64,000 bases of DNA from CAZYBU01 sp964645775 (GTDB lineage Bacteria; Spirochaetota; UBA4802; UBA5550), in contig CAZYBU010000008.1 of assembly GCA_964645775.1 (NCBI GenBank), forward strand, positions 31,622 through 95,621. The letters are read 5' to 3'. Of this stretch, positions 8,024 to 16,455 are shown one piece after another; positions within the stretch are counted from its first letter, which is position 1; every line of letters starts with the position of its first letter. Position numbers and translations under genes: made by a program. The notes under the pieces were generated by a model, which saw only the letters and a program-made list of their open reading frames with translations, made no database searches and had not been told where the DNA came from.

Positions 8024-9208
8024 CTATACCCGTTCAAATATGGTTGCTATTCCCTGGCCACCGCCGATGCAGAGGGTGGCCAGTCCGTATTTACCGCCTG
8101 TCCTGTGAAGCTCGTTAATCACGGCAATGGCCAATCTTCCGCCCGACATGCCGTTGGGATGTCCGAAAGCTATGGCGCCACCGTGAGGGTTCCACCTCTC
8201 AGGGATGACTTTATGACCATTTTTCTCAAGAATCTTCATCACAGCCAGTGTCTGGGACGCGAAGGCCTCGTTGCACTCCACCACGTCCATCTCTTCAAGG
8301 GAGAGTCCGGCCACTTTCAGGGCCTTTTCGCATGCGTCGACAGGGGCTATACCCATGTACCGGGGCTCCCGTGCGGAAACGGCAGAAGCCACAAACCGGG
8401 CCTTAGGAGTAACCTTGAGCTCATCCGCCTTCTCCTTTGACATCATGAGAACGGCCACTCCGCCGTCATTCATGCCGGAGGAGCTGCCTGCCGTTACGGT
8501 TCCATCTTTCTTAAAGGCCGGTTTCAGTTTGGAAAGTTTTTCCAGGGTCGTCTCTCTGGGGTGCTCGTCCGTATCAAAGATAACGGGGTCCCCCTTTCGT
8601 TGAGGAATTTCCACGGGAACAATCTCGTCCCTGAACAGCCCCCCATCGATTGCTTCTTTGGCCAGCTGCTGGCTGCGGAGGCCGAACTTGTCCTGCTCTT
8701 CCCGGCTGATCTGGAACTCCTCTGCCAGGATCTCTGCAATAATCCCCATGGGGACATTGGTCTGGTCATCGGGACCGGTCTGCCGGGTGATCCAGGCCGG
8801 GGGCGCCAGGGAGAAAGGTGCCTCCTGGCGTTCCATCATGTAAGGCTGGCGGCTCCAGGACTCGCATCCGGCGGAGACATAGACATCACCGAATCCGGCC
8901 ATAATATTGGCCGCCGCGCTGTTAATGGTCTGCAGGGAGGAACCGCACTGCCTCTCGATGGTTTGGGAGGGAACTGAAATGGGGTATCCTGCCGCCAGCG
9001 TTGCCCACCGGCCGATGTTCACGGCAGCGTTATTGGTGCAGGCGTGGCCCACCAGGATATCGTCCACCAGGGCCGGGTCTATGGTCATCCGTTCCCGCAG
9101 GCCCTTAAGCGCGAAGGCGGCCAGCTCCTCGGGCCGAAAGGTGGATAGGCTTCCCCCCATCCTGCCTATGGCCGTTCTGACTCCGTCTATATACATCACT
9201 TCTTTCAT
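8024..9208 (-). CDS. Acetyl-CoA acetyltransferase (thiolase)
   Basis: 394 residues, full length. All canonical motifs are visible: ERQCGSSLQ with the nucleophile, VVECNEAFASQ, GGAIAFGHPNGMSGGRL with the catalytic His, and LCIGGGQG with the second Cys. This is a catalytically competent thiolase, unlike the two thiolase-like proteins just downstream. An AAGGAG site precedes ATG by about 8 bases. It follows the hydratase and dehydrogenase genes, giving the order dehydrogenase, hydratase, thiolase of a standard beta-oxidation spiral. Confidence 0.94.
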   Translation of the reverse strand: MKEVMYIDGVRTAIGRMGGSLSTFRPEELAAFALKGLRERMTIDPALVDDILVGHACTNNAAVNIGRWATLAAGYPISVPSQTIERQCGSSLQTINSAAANIMAGFGDVYVSAGCESWSRQPYMMERQEAPFSLAPPAWITRQTGPDDQTNVPMGIIAEILAEEFQISREEQDKFGLRSQQLAKEAIDGGLFRDEIVPVEIPQRKGDPVIFDTDEHPRETTLEKLSKLKPAFKKDGTVTAGSSSGMNDGGVAVLMMSKEKADELKVTPKARFVASAVSAREPRYMGIAPVDACEKALKVAGLSLEEMDVVECNEAFASQTLAVMKILEKNGHKVIPERWNPHGGAIAFGHPNGMSGGRLAIAVINELHRTGGKYGLATLCIGGGQGIATIFERV

Positions 9209-9233
9209 GATAACTCTCCTTTCTCCCGGTGGG

Positions 9234-9249
9234 ACCGATAACTATCGGC
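9234..9249. repeat. Near-palindrome ACCGATAACTATCGGC at gene end
   Basis: The arms CCGATA and TATCGG flank a 2-base centre. The stop codon of the enoyl-CoA hydratase gene (minus-strand TAG at 9,242-9,244) lies inside it. The same core recurs at several other gene ends and inside genes in the first 29 kb. There is no U-tract, so it is not a typical intrinsic terminator. Confidence 0.8.
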
Positions 9250-10030
9250 CCTTAAAATTAGCCTTCCGTTTCTCGAGGAAGGCGGTCATTCCCTCCGTCT
9301 TGTCTTCGGTGCCCATTACCAGTCCAAAGCACATGGCCTCCATGGCCAGCCCGGTTTTCAGGTCAGCCTGTATGCCGTTATTTATGGCTGTTTTGGCCAT
9401 GTAGAGGGCAAAGGCCCCCTTGCTGGCGATCTTATCTGCGATTTCCTGGACCTTTTCGTCCAGCTGATCGGCGGATACCACATGGTTAAGCATGCCGATA
9501 TCCATGGCCTCCCGGGCGGAGATATAGTCACCAGTCATTATAAGTTCCTTGGCCTTTCCCACCCCTATGAGCCTGGGAAGGCGCTGGGTACCACCATAAC
9601 CGGGGATGATTCCCAGGCGGATCTCGGGGAGGCCAAATTTAGCCGAGTCAACGGAGACCCGGATGTCGCAGGAGAGGGCCACCTCGGTACCGCCTCCCAG
9701 GGCCACGCCATTTATGCGTGCGATAACCGGCTTGGGAAAGTTTTCAATGTAGGAACAGATGGCCTGGCCGTTAGGAACTTCGTACACGGTCTCCACGTAT
9801 CCTTCACCAGCATTCATGATGGATATATCCCCACCGGAGATAAAAGCCTTGTCTCCCGTACCGGTAAGCACAACCACGTGAATCTCATCATCCTTCAGGA
9901 TGTCTTTTTCAAGGGCATCCTGTATCTCCAGCATGGTCACATGCCTGATCGCGTTCATTACTTTGGGGCGATCAACAGCTATGGTGGCTACGGCCCCATC
10001 CTTCGTTACCCTGATATCTTCATAGCTCAT
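9242..10030 (-). CDS. Enoyl-CoA hydratase/isomerase (crotonase family)
   Basis: 262 residues starting MSYEDIRVTKDG. This start is preferred over the ATG two codons upstream because AAGGAG would be too close to that one. Oxyanion-hole motifs are clear: GDKAFISGGDIS and ALGGGTEVALSCD. The catalytic-Glu region is PEIRLGIIPGYGGTQRLPR, so it looks like an active hydratase. It sits between the 3-hydroxyacyl-CoA dehydrogenase and the thiolase on the same strand, completing a beta-oxidation set. Confidence 0.93.
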   Translation of the reverse strand: MSYEDIRVTKDGAVATIAVDRPKVMNAIRHVTMLEIQDALEKDILKDDEIHVVVLTGTGDKAFISGGDISIMNAGEGYVETVYEVPNGQAICSYIENFPKPVIARINGVALGGGTEVALSCDIRVSVDSAKFGLPEIRLGIIPGYGGTQRLPRLIGVGKAKELIMTGDYISAREAMDIGMLNHVVSADQLDEKVQEIADKIASKGAFALYMAKTAINNGIQADLKTGLAMEAMCFGLVMGTEDKTEGMTAFLEKRKANFKGR

Positions 10031-10054
10031 AATCATTCTCCTTAAGAAACGATC

Positions 10055-10948
10055 TTAAAAGAGGTTTTTGAAGAGGGTTTTTGACCCGTCTTCATGGTAA
10101 TCATAGAAACCCCTGCCATTCTTTTTACCAAGGCGTCCGGCTTCCACCATCTTACGATAGAGGATATTGACCGCATCCCTGGGATTGTGTGTGTAATCGT
10201 ATACCGCGTCACCGGCAGCGACAATGATGTCGAATCCGCCAAAATCGGCCAGCTCGCAGGGACCCATGGGATGACCCGCGCCCAGTTTCATGGCCTGGTC
10301 GACCTCCTCGGCCGTTGCCGTCCCTTCCAGGACGATTTGGGCCGCTTCATGGTAGAGAAGCCCCAGGAGACGATTGACGATAAAGCCAGGAGTATCCTTT
10401 ACCGTGACCCCGACCTTGCCAATACTCTTGCAGAATTCCAGGACCGTATCAACGGTCTCCTGGCTGACGCCAATCGGTTTAACCACCTCAACAAGCTTCA
10501 TGACAACGGCTGGATTGAAGAAATGCATGCCGATAATCCTGTCTGGACGATCGGTGGCTCCTCCTATCTGGGTTACCGGCAGGACAGATGTATTTGAAGC
10601 CAGGATTGTTTCCGGCTTGCAGGCCTTATCCAGCTCGGCGAATACTTTCTTTTTCAGTTCAATGTCTTCGGGAATAGCTTCAATAACCAGGTCCGCATCA
10701 GCTGCCATCTTTTTAAGCTCGGTTCCGGTAGAAATACGACCAATGACAGCCTCTCCATCTTCTTTTGATATTTTACCCTTGGCCACAAAGTGTTTATCAA
10801 TGCTGCCGGATATTTTCTGCATGGCCTTATCCAGGGCACCCTGATCGACATCATAGATACCTACCGTGAAACCGTTAAGGGCGGATACCTGGGCTATCCC
10901 ATGCCCCATGGTCCCTGAACCGAGTACCGTCACTTTTTTGATATTCAT
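10055..10948 (-). CDS. 3-hydroxyacyl-CoA dehydrogenase (3-hydroxybutyryl-CoA type)
   Basis: 297 residues. The N-terminal NAD motif is VTVLGSGTMGHGIAQ, and the catalytic His lies in IIGMHFFNPA. The C-terminal dimerisation domain contains GFIVNRLLG and GAGHPMGPCELADFGG. The start at MNIKK is set by TGGAGGA five bases upstream. It oxidises the 3-hydroxyacyl-CoA made by the adjacent hydratase. It is the first structural gene after the TetR regulator in the direction of transcription. Confidence 0.94.
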   Translation of the reverse strand: MNIKKVTVLGSGTMGHGIAQVSALNGFTVGIYDVDQGALDKAMQKISGSIDKHFVAKGKISKEDGEAVIGRISTGTELKKMAADADLVIEAIPEDIELKKKVFAELDKACKPETILASNTSVLPVTQIGGATDRPDRIIGMHFFNPAVVMKLVEVVKPIGVSQETVDTVLEFCKSIGKVGVTVKDTPGFIVNRLLGLLYHEAAQIVLEGTATAEEVDQAMKLGAGHPMGPCELADFGGFDIIVAAGDAVYDYTHNPRDAVNILYRKMVEAGRLGKKNGRGFYDYHEDGSKTLFKNLF

Positions 10949-10992
10949 GTAATCCTCCATTTAATTTTCTCTTATAATATCATCACCGGAAA

Positions 10993-11613
10993 TTATGTTC
11001 TCCGGGTAATCCCTTCCATAAAGACGAATGTTGTTGTATCCATAGTCGGTTCCATGGGGAATTCACCGTTCAGGTTACTGTAAACGTATTTCCTGATTAC
11101 TCCATCAATAGATCCATGAAGCAGGGAGGATAACAGATCGGGCGGAATCTCTTTTATAAAGATGCCCTTTTCCTGTCCCTGTTTGAAAATATCCGCGATT
11201 CTATGGAAATATTGATCATAGAGAATCTGGCAGGTCTCTTCATAGAAAGCATCCAGCCTGGGAACATCCATGATAAGAACTTTCATCAAATCGGGATGAT
11301 CTCTGTAGTTGCTATAAAGATAGCCGATCACTTCTTTTAACTTCTCGTGAGGTGGAACAGAGGAGGCTTCGATTTCATCGAGTTTGCCCAGAAATCGACT
11401 CCATGCACTTCGATATATTGTTAGAAGAATCTCTTCTTTGCTCGGGTAATAATGATAAAAGAGTCCGTATGCGATGTTAGCCTCGTTCATGATATCAGCA
11501 ATCCTGCAGCGGTAATACCCCTTACGCGCGAATATTTTCACAGCAGCTCTTCTTATAAGCTCCTTTTTTGAAATCTCAGCTTTTTTAGCGTACTTTTTCA
11601 AAGCATCCTTCAC
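10993..11613 (-). CDS. TetR-family transcriptional regulator
   Basis: 206 residues. The HTH of the family is at about residues 19-65 (KKELIRRAAVKIFARKGYYR, then IADIMNEANIAYGLFYHYY and PSKEEIL). The rest is an all-helical ligand-binding domain. It lies at the head of the minus-strand lipid-catabolic cluster, 45 bases from the dehydrogenase gene. Dyads in its own upstream region suggest autoregulation and control of the cluster, with an acyl-CoA as the likely effector by analogy with FadR-type TetR proteins. Confidence 0.92.
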   Translation of the reverse strand: MKDALKKYAKKAEISKKELIRRAAVKIFARKGYYRCRIADIMNEANIAYGLFYHYYPSKEEILLTIYRSAWSRFLGKLDEIEASSVPPHEKLKEVIGYLYSNYRDHPDLMKVLIMDVPRLDAFYEETCQILYDQYFHRIADIFKQGQEKGIFIKEIPPDLLSSLLHGSIDGVIRKYVYSNLNGEFPMEPTMDTTTFVFMEGITRRT

Positions 11614-11625
11614 AAATCACCATGA

Positions 11626-11678
11626 TTGACAGGTCAGTCAACATGCGCACTGTATCGATTGATTGGTCAATCGTCAAT
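11626..11678. promoter_or_regulatory. Probable TetR operator region (two dyads)
   Basis: The first dyad is TTGACAGGTCAGTCAA at 11,626-11,641 (arms TTGAC/GTCAA). The second is TTGATTGGTCAA with flanking repeats at about 11,658-11,678. Both lie within 65 bases of the TetR start codon. Their spacing and TTGAC/GTCAA half-sites resemble operators of TetR-type fatty-acid regulators. Binding is inferred. Confidence 0.5.
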
Positions 11679-11720
11679 ATTAATTTTCTTCCATGACTCT
11701 TTTTGATAAAAAAAATCAAA

Positions 11721-11739
11721 GATCTGGATAGTTATCGGT
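11721..11739 (+). repeat. GATCTGGATAGTTATCGGT, left copy of inverted repeat
   Basis: A 19-base sequence with an exact inverted copy at 12,492-12,510. The pair flanks the ribbon-helix-helix-like gene. A third copy of the first part, GATCTGGATAACTATC, lies inside the gene at 12,144-12,159. The core belongs to the GATA(AC/GT)TATC family. Confidence 0.8.
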
Positions 11740-11804
11740 GCTTTTTTTTCCAAATCAGGCTTCCCGGGCGTGTACCATATATAACACAAAAGAGGAAGAA
11801 TAGG

Positions 11805-12239
11805 ATGATTGAAACAACTGTTAACATGCACATGAAGACAAGGTATAAGCTCTTGCAAGCTTCGAATAAGACCGGATTGTGTTTCAACAGGCTAATCAGG
11901 TTACTACTGCAGTATTCGCTTAGAGATGAAGATAACACTATTTCATCTTTTGGAAGAATACGATACCAGGACAGAAGAGAGACAAAGGACTGGACCAGAT
12001 TCCATTTAACCCTCGATGAGAGGGATTATGAATTATTGCTGGATGTTCGCAAGTTCTACAAGGTATCGGTATCTCTGTTTCTTGCTCGAGCTATTGATAC
12101 CATATTAAGAACGTTGATAAATCGTATCCTGAAAAAATCCCTTGATCTGGATAACTATCCAATAAACTGCTATACCATAATACAAGCCACAACAGATAAT
12201 GGAGATGTATATTGGAAACTGTACTGGGGGATTCCCTGA
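11805..12239 (+). CDS. Hypothetical protein, tandem ribbon-helix-helix-like
   Basis: 144 residues from MIETTVNMHMKTRY, with AGAGGAAG upstream of the ATG. It reads as two similar units of a short beta strand plus two helices: TVNMHMKTRYKLLQ...FNRLIRLLLQYSL, then TRFHLTLDERDYELLLDVR...SLFLARAIDTIL. That is the shape of a ribbon-helix-helix DNA-binding fold in tandem. I do not recognise the family. Copies of GATCTGGATA(AC/GT)TATC before, inside and after the gene suggest it may bind that sequence. The fold and role are inference. Confidence 0.6.
   Translation: MIETTVNMHMKTRYKLLQASNKTGLCFNRLIRLLLQYSLRDEDNTISSFGRIRYQDRRETKDWTRFHLTLDERDYELLLDVRKFYKVSVSLFLARAIDTILRTLINRILKKSLDLDNYPINCYTIIQATTDNGDVYWKLYWGIP
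12144..12159 (+). repeat. Internal copy GATCTGGATAACTATC
   Basis: Lies inside the coding region at 11,805-12,239, encoding part of LDLDNYP. It shares its first ten bases with the flanking inverted copies and has the AC centre. Confidence 0.7.
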
Positions 12240-12491
12240 TTCTGGCAGTTAATCATAAATCAGCATCTCCTGGCAGTTCTTCAGATAAGGTATGATTTAT
12301 ACTGCACCAATACTATTGTCCGTAAAGAAGACGCTTGATAATACATCGATGAATTTCTTGCAATTTCAGGCAGGTGAATTATTCTCTATCAATGGAACAG
12401 GATTGTCCAGGGGTTAATTTAACTGAAAAATTCCACTTTTCTCGAACAATCATGAATATGAATAGATTCTCATGTTGTCCCAGAAAAATGA

Positions 12492-12510
12492 ACCGATAAC
12501 TATCCAGATC
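12492..12510 (-). repeat. Right inverted copy of GATCTGGATAGTTATCGGT
   Basis: Exact reverse complement of 11,721-11,739, located 3 bases past the stop codon of the radical SAM gene that ends at 12,514. The region 12,240-12,513 holds no gene that I can see. Confidence 0.8.
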
Positions 12511-12513
12511 AAT

Positions 12514-14343
12514 TTAGCTATTATGACATTTCTTTTCCATTCCTGGTATCTGTTCAAGCAGCTGCCCCAGGTTTTCAGGGAAAAGAGCCGCACGACCCTT
12601 TTCCAGAAGGTTATAATTACTTTGCCAGTAATTCATCAGCTGTTTTCTGTATTTATCAGCAATCTGCACCGAATCATTTACCTGCTCGCGCGCAAAACGA
12701 TTCAAAAACTGATATTTCCATGAGATAGTTATCGCCAACTTTCGTTCAAGGGCAACAAGGTCTTTCCAGAGAGGTCTACCTTTTTTATCAATGGTTTTTC
12801 GAACCCTTTCTTCGAAATCAAGGATACTCCTGGCAATGGATCTCCGAAAAACGTCTGCCTTGATAATATCATCCGTTATATGAAAGAAATGATATCCCTT
12901 CACCGCAAACCCGACAGCAAGAGAAAAGCGTTTAGGAAATCTACCAAGTACATTGAAAAGGAATGTAAGGTATTCCAAACCGTGCGATGAGAACGTCTGC
13001 CGAACAAGTGAGTTGAGAAATGCCCTGATGTCCCGCAGTGTCAGATTATAGGAAAGATAATCATTGACCTGAAGTCTCTCCAGCAGCTTGAGACACCTCT
13101 GGAAATAGCGTTTCGGATCATAAATACGTTTTAAAAGATCCCGATACCCCATAACCAGTTCACTTTTATCCATCACCGGTATAAAGTTTAGTTCCAGGTC
13201 ATGGGTATTATTTCCCCTCAGACCATCCAGAAGCCTCCCTTCTCGCTTCAACCGTCGCGCCAGACGTGTTCTGGGTAGAGCCACCAGCAAGCCTACCATG
13301 GCAACGGGGATGGCTGCCTTCTGAATAAATTCAAGCTGACGATCAAATATGGTACTGTCATCGGAATCAAATCCAACGATAAACCCGGCGGTTACCTCGA
13401 GGCCCTTTCTCTGGATTGTTTCGACGGATTCCAGTATATCCATCCGTGTATTCTGATGTTTATGTGCCGCAGCAAGTGTCTCATTGTCCGGCGTTTCAAT
13501 TCCTATAAAGACCATATCAAACCCTGATTCCACCATAAGGTCCATCAGGTCTTCATCTTCCGCCAGATTAATGCTTGCCTCTGTATATAACCTGAAGGGA
13601 TAATTCCTTTCTTTCTGCCACTCTGATACGTGTTTAAGCAGATCACGAACTTTTCCCCGATGACCTATAAAGTTGTCATCCACGATAAAAATACCACCTC
13701 GGTATCCCGTATCATACAAGGCCTCCATCTCAGCCAGAAAACAACCGGGTTTCTTGGTGCGGGTAACACGACCGAACATCTCGATTATATCACAGAATTC
13801 GCAGTTATAGGGACACCCTCTTGAGAACTGAAGACACATGCTCACGTAATCATCATGATCGATCAGGTCAAAACGGGGTACCGGTGTCTGATTAAGTGAT
13901 GGCTTTGTTTCATCCTCGTATACATGTTTTGCAACGCCCAACTCATAATCTCGTATAAATTCCGGAAGAGTTATTTCAGCTTCATTGAGCACGAAATGAT
14001 CCACACCTTCGATCTTTTCTCTCGAAGAGGTAGGATAGGGTCCACCCGCCACAACAATAATTCCTGCTTCCCGGCATCTTTGTATGGTCTCTTCAAATGA
14101 TTTTTGCTGAACGATCATGGCGGAAAGGAAGACGGTATCCGCCCAATCCAGGTCTTTCTTCTCCAGTTTTCGCACATTCAGGTCAACCAGTCGTACCTCC
14201 CACTCATCCGGCAGGAGCGCTGCCACGGTCAATAATCCCAGGGGAGGAAAGGTCGCTTTCTTGTCAATAAAGGACATGACGTAACGGTAACTCCAGTACG
14301 TGGAAGGGATCTCGGGATAAATCATCAGTACTCTTCGATTCAT
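12514..14343 (-). CDS. B12-binding radical SAM protein (DUF4070 type)
   Basis: 609 residues. The N-terminal cobalamin-binding domain (about 1-150) contains FPPLGLLTVAALLP and DTVFLSAMIVQ. The radical SAM core has the 4Fe-4S motif RGCPYNCEFCDI near residue 178, then FIVDDNFIGHRGKVRDLL and GFIVGFDSDD. This arrangement matches the DUF4070 group that includes the hopanoid C2-methylase HpnP. A helical tail of more than 150 residues with no motif I recognise follows. It probably methylates or rearranges a lipid or other unactivated carbon; the substrate is unknown. AGAGGAAAG precedes the ATG. Confidence 0.85.
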   Translation of the reverse strand: MNRRVLMIYPEIPSTYWSYRYVMSFIDKKATFPPLGLLTVAALLPDEWEVRLVDLNVRKLEKKDLDWADTVFLSAMIVQQKSFEETIQRCREAGIIVVAGGPYPTSSREKIEGVDHFVLNEAEITLPEFIRDYELGVAKHVYEDETKPSLNQTPVPRFDLIDHDDYVSMCLQFSRGCPYNCEFCDIIEMFGRVTRTKKPGCFLAEMEALYDTGYRGGIFIVDDNFIGHRGKVRDLLKHVSEWQKERNYPFRLYTEASINLAEDEDLMDLMVESGFDMVFIGIETPDNETLAAAHKHQNTRMDILESVETIQRKGLEVTAGFIVGFDSDDSTIFDRQLEFIQKAAIPVAMVGLLVALPRTRLARRLKREGRLLDGLRGNNTHDLELNFIPVMDKSELVMGYRDLLKRIYDPKRYFQRCLKLLERLQVNDYLSYNLTLRDIRAFLNSLVRQTFSSHGLEYLTFLFNVLGRFPKRFSLAVGFAVKGYHFFHITDDIIKADVFRRSIARSILDFEERVRKTIDKKGRPLWKDLVALERKLAITISWKYQFLNRFAREQVNDSVQIADKYRKQLMNYWQSNYNLLEKGRAALFPENLGQLLEQIPGMEKKCHNS

Positions 14344-14459
14344 GTAGCTTTCCTCTGCTCTCTTTCGGTCATTTTTTCACCTATCATGGTAGACGATTCT
14401 ATCACATATAGTATTTTGTGGAATAAATACAATATTTATTCTTTACATTTATTTGCTAA

Positions 14460-14528
14460 AAAAATTCAATTATCCACGGCGCCTTCTGCGGCGGGAATAA
14501 TTGAATTTTTGTTTGCACTTAAAGGCAT
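14460..14528. repeat. Intergenic hairpin plus TTTGCACTTAAAGGCAT element, copy A
   Basis: 14-base arms at 14,460-14,473 and 14,497-14,510 (AAAAATTCAATTAT and its complement) enclose a GC-rich CGCCTTCTGCGGCG tip. TTTGCACTTAAAGGCAT follows at 14,512-14,528. A related element, with a GCCGCCTTCGGCGGC hairpin and nearly the same tail, lies at 30,871-30,942. The intergenic stretch 14,344-14,707 has no other feature apart from the ribosome site of the next gene. Confidence 0.7.
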
Positions 14529-14707
14529 TTTCAGGATAATTACTAGAATAAATATACTGTTAATACCTGTTCAAATCAACAATTATGAATTTATCTTTTT
14601 ACTGTAACCGGTTAAAGGTAATGGTTTCATAATTGTACGACTCACAGATCCCGTGAGCAACCCTGACAAATGAACAGGTAGTAGCAGATAATCTGCGAGG
14701 AGGAACC

Positions 14708-15403
14708 ATGTTTCTCGGAATTGACCCCCTGTACTGGATGATGATGATACCGGTATTTCTGCTTTCAGCTGTGGCGTCCTGGAAAGTAAAGAGTACTTTC
14801 AAAGAATTTTCCAAAAAGGCAAACAGCTCAGGTCTGACCGGGGCCGAAATTGCGGCCCAGATCCTTCGAAGAAACGGGCTTTCCCATGTACGGGTTGAGC
14901 AGGCCAGCGGTTTCCTGTCTGACCATTACGATCCCACAAAAAAGGTTGTCCGCCTGTCACCGGACGTGTACGGTAGCAGGTCGATCTCCGCCATAGGCGT
15001 CGCCGCCCATGAAACAGGACACGCCATCCAGCATGCCAGATCATACAGTCCTCTTGTACTGAGAAATATGCTGGTACCGGTAGCGTCGATCGGGTCGAAC
15101 CTTTCCTGGATCATAATTTTCGCCGGGTTTATCTTCGGTGCCCTGGGGCTGGTCAAGATAGGCATAGTCCTGTTCAGCGCCGTTGTTGTGTTCCAACTGC
15201 TGACCCTGCCCGTTGAATTCAACGCCTCTACCAGGGCAAAGGAGCTTCTTGGAAAATACGGCATCGTTTCAAGGACGGATGCCCAGGGAGTGGCGAGTGT
15301 ACTGAACGCGGCAGCCATGACCTATGTCGCGGCTGCAGCCAGCGCCATTATGACCCTTCTCTATTTCCTTCTCAGGGCCGGTATCCTGGGAGGGAACGAT
15401 TAG
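14708..15403 (+). CDS. Membrane zinc metallopeptidase, YugP family
   Basis: 231 residues. An N-terminal membrane helix is followed by a cytoplasmic domain with the zinc motif AAHETGHAIQHA (HExxH), then three more hydrophobic segments near residues 120-175 and 200-225. The pattern (DHYDPTKKVVRLSPDVYGSRSISAIGVAAHE) is typical of the YugP/DUF2268-like neutral zinc peptidases. GAGGAGGAACC precedes the ATG. It is four bases from fbp and probably co-transcribed with it. The substrate is unknown. Confidence 0.92.
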   Translation: MFLGIDPLYWMMMIPVFLLSAVASWKVKSTFKEFSKKANSSGLTGAEIAAQILRRNGLSHVRVEQASGFLSDHYDPTKKVVRLSPDVYGSRSISAIGVAAHETGHAIQHARSYSPLVLRNMLVPVASIGSNLSWIIIFAGFIFGALGLVKIGIVLFSAVVVFQLLTLPVEFNASTRAKELLGKYGIVSRTDAQGVASVLNAAAMTYVAAAASAIMTLLYFLLRAGILGGND

Positions 15404-15407
15404 AATC

Positions 15408-16439
15408 ATGACGGCTTCCCCGGAGGAGCCATTTAACAGAACCACGTTCACCCGTTTTCTAATAGAAGAACAGCGCCATATAACAGGCGCTACGGGTGAA
15501 TTCACCTCACTAATGAACGATGTGGTAACAGCCTGCAAGGTCGTTTCCCACGCGGTTAACCACGGAGCCCTGCAGAACGTTCTGGGCAGTTCCACCAGCC
15601 GGAACATCCAGGGCGAGACCCAGAAAAAACTCGATATCATCGCCAATGACCTGATGATAAACTCAAGCGAATGGGCGGGAAACTGCGCCGCTCTCGCTTC
15701 GGAAGAGATGGAGGATATATATCACATACCGCCCCAGTATCCCAGGGGGAAGTACCTCCTGGTATTTGATCCCCTGGACGGTTCTTCCAACATAGATATC
15801 AACGCTCCCGTGGGGACCATATTCTCTATCCTGAAATACAACGGCTTACAATCTGATCCCCTGGAAAAAGATTTTCTGCAACCCGGACAGGAACAGATAG
15901 CGGCCGGGTATGCCATCTACGGACCCCAGACCCTGATGGTTCTCACAACAGGTAACGGTGTAAACGGCTTTACCCTGGATACGAACATCGGTGAGTTCAT
16001 CCTTACCCATCCCGATCTGCGTATCCCGGAAGAAACCCATGAGTTCGCCATAAACATGTCCAACATGCGTCACTGGGAAGAACCGGTTCGTCGTTACGTA
16101 CAGGAATGCCTGGAAGGAAGAAGCGGAATCCGGGAAAAGGACTTCAACATGCGATGGATCGCTTCCCTTGTCTCGGAAGTTCACAGGATTCTCATGCGTG
16201 GAGGGGTCTTCATGTATCCCATGGATGATCGCATCAGGGAAAAGGGAGGAAGGCTGCGACTGATGTACGAAGCCGGCCCCATGGCCTTCATCGTTGAGCA
16301 GGCCGGAGGAAAGGCCGTTACAGGTAAAGATCGAATTATGGACGTCCAGCCTGAAAGCCTTCACCAGAGGATACCGGTTATCCTCGGATCAGCCCGTGAA
16401 GTTGAACGAATACATCGCTATTACCGGGAGATGACCTGA
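15408..16439 (+). CDS. fbp: Fructose-1,6-bisphosphatase, class I
   Basis: 343 residues, the usual class I length. The metal-binding core DPLDGSSNIDINAPVGTIFS is clear, as are GEFILTHPDLRIP, RWIASLVSEVHRILMRGG and YEAGPMAFIVEQAGG. It dephosphorylates fructose-1,6-bisphosphate in gluconeogenesis, which fits an organism growing on acetyl-CoA from lipids. A GGGAGGG site overlaps the end of the preceding peptidase gene. Confidence 0.97.
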   Translation: MTASPEEPFNRTTFTRFLIEEQRHITGATGEFTSLMNDVVTACKVVSHAVNHGALQNVLGSSTSRNIQGETQKKLDIIANDLMINSSEWAGNCAALASEEMEDIYHIPPQYPRGKYLLVFDPLDGSSNIDINAPVGTIFSILKYNGLQSDPLEKDFLQPGQEQIAAGYAIYGPQTLMVLTTGNGVNGFTLDTNIGEFILTHPDLRIPEETHEFAINMSNMRHWEEPVRRYVQECLEGRSGIREKDFNMRWIASLVSEVHRILMRGGVFMYPMDDRIREKGGRLRLMYEAGPMAFIVEQAGGKAVTGKDRIMDVQPESLHQRIPVILGSAREVERIHRYYREMT

Positions 16440-16455
16440 TCTTCACCCCGATCCT

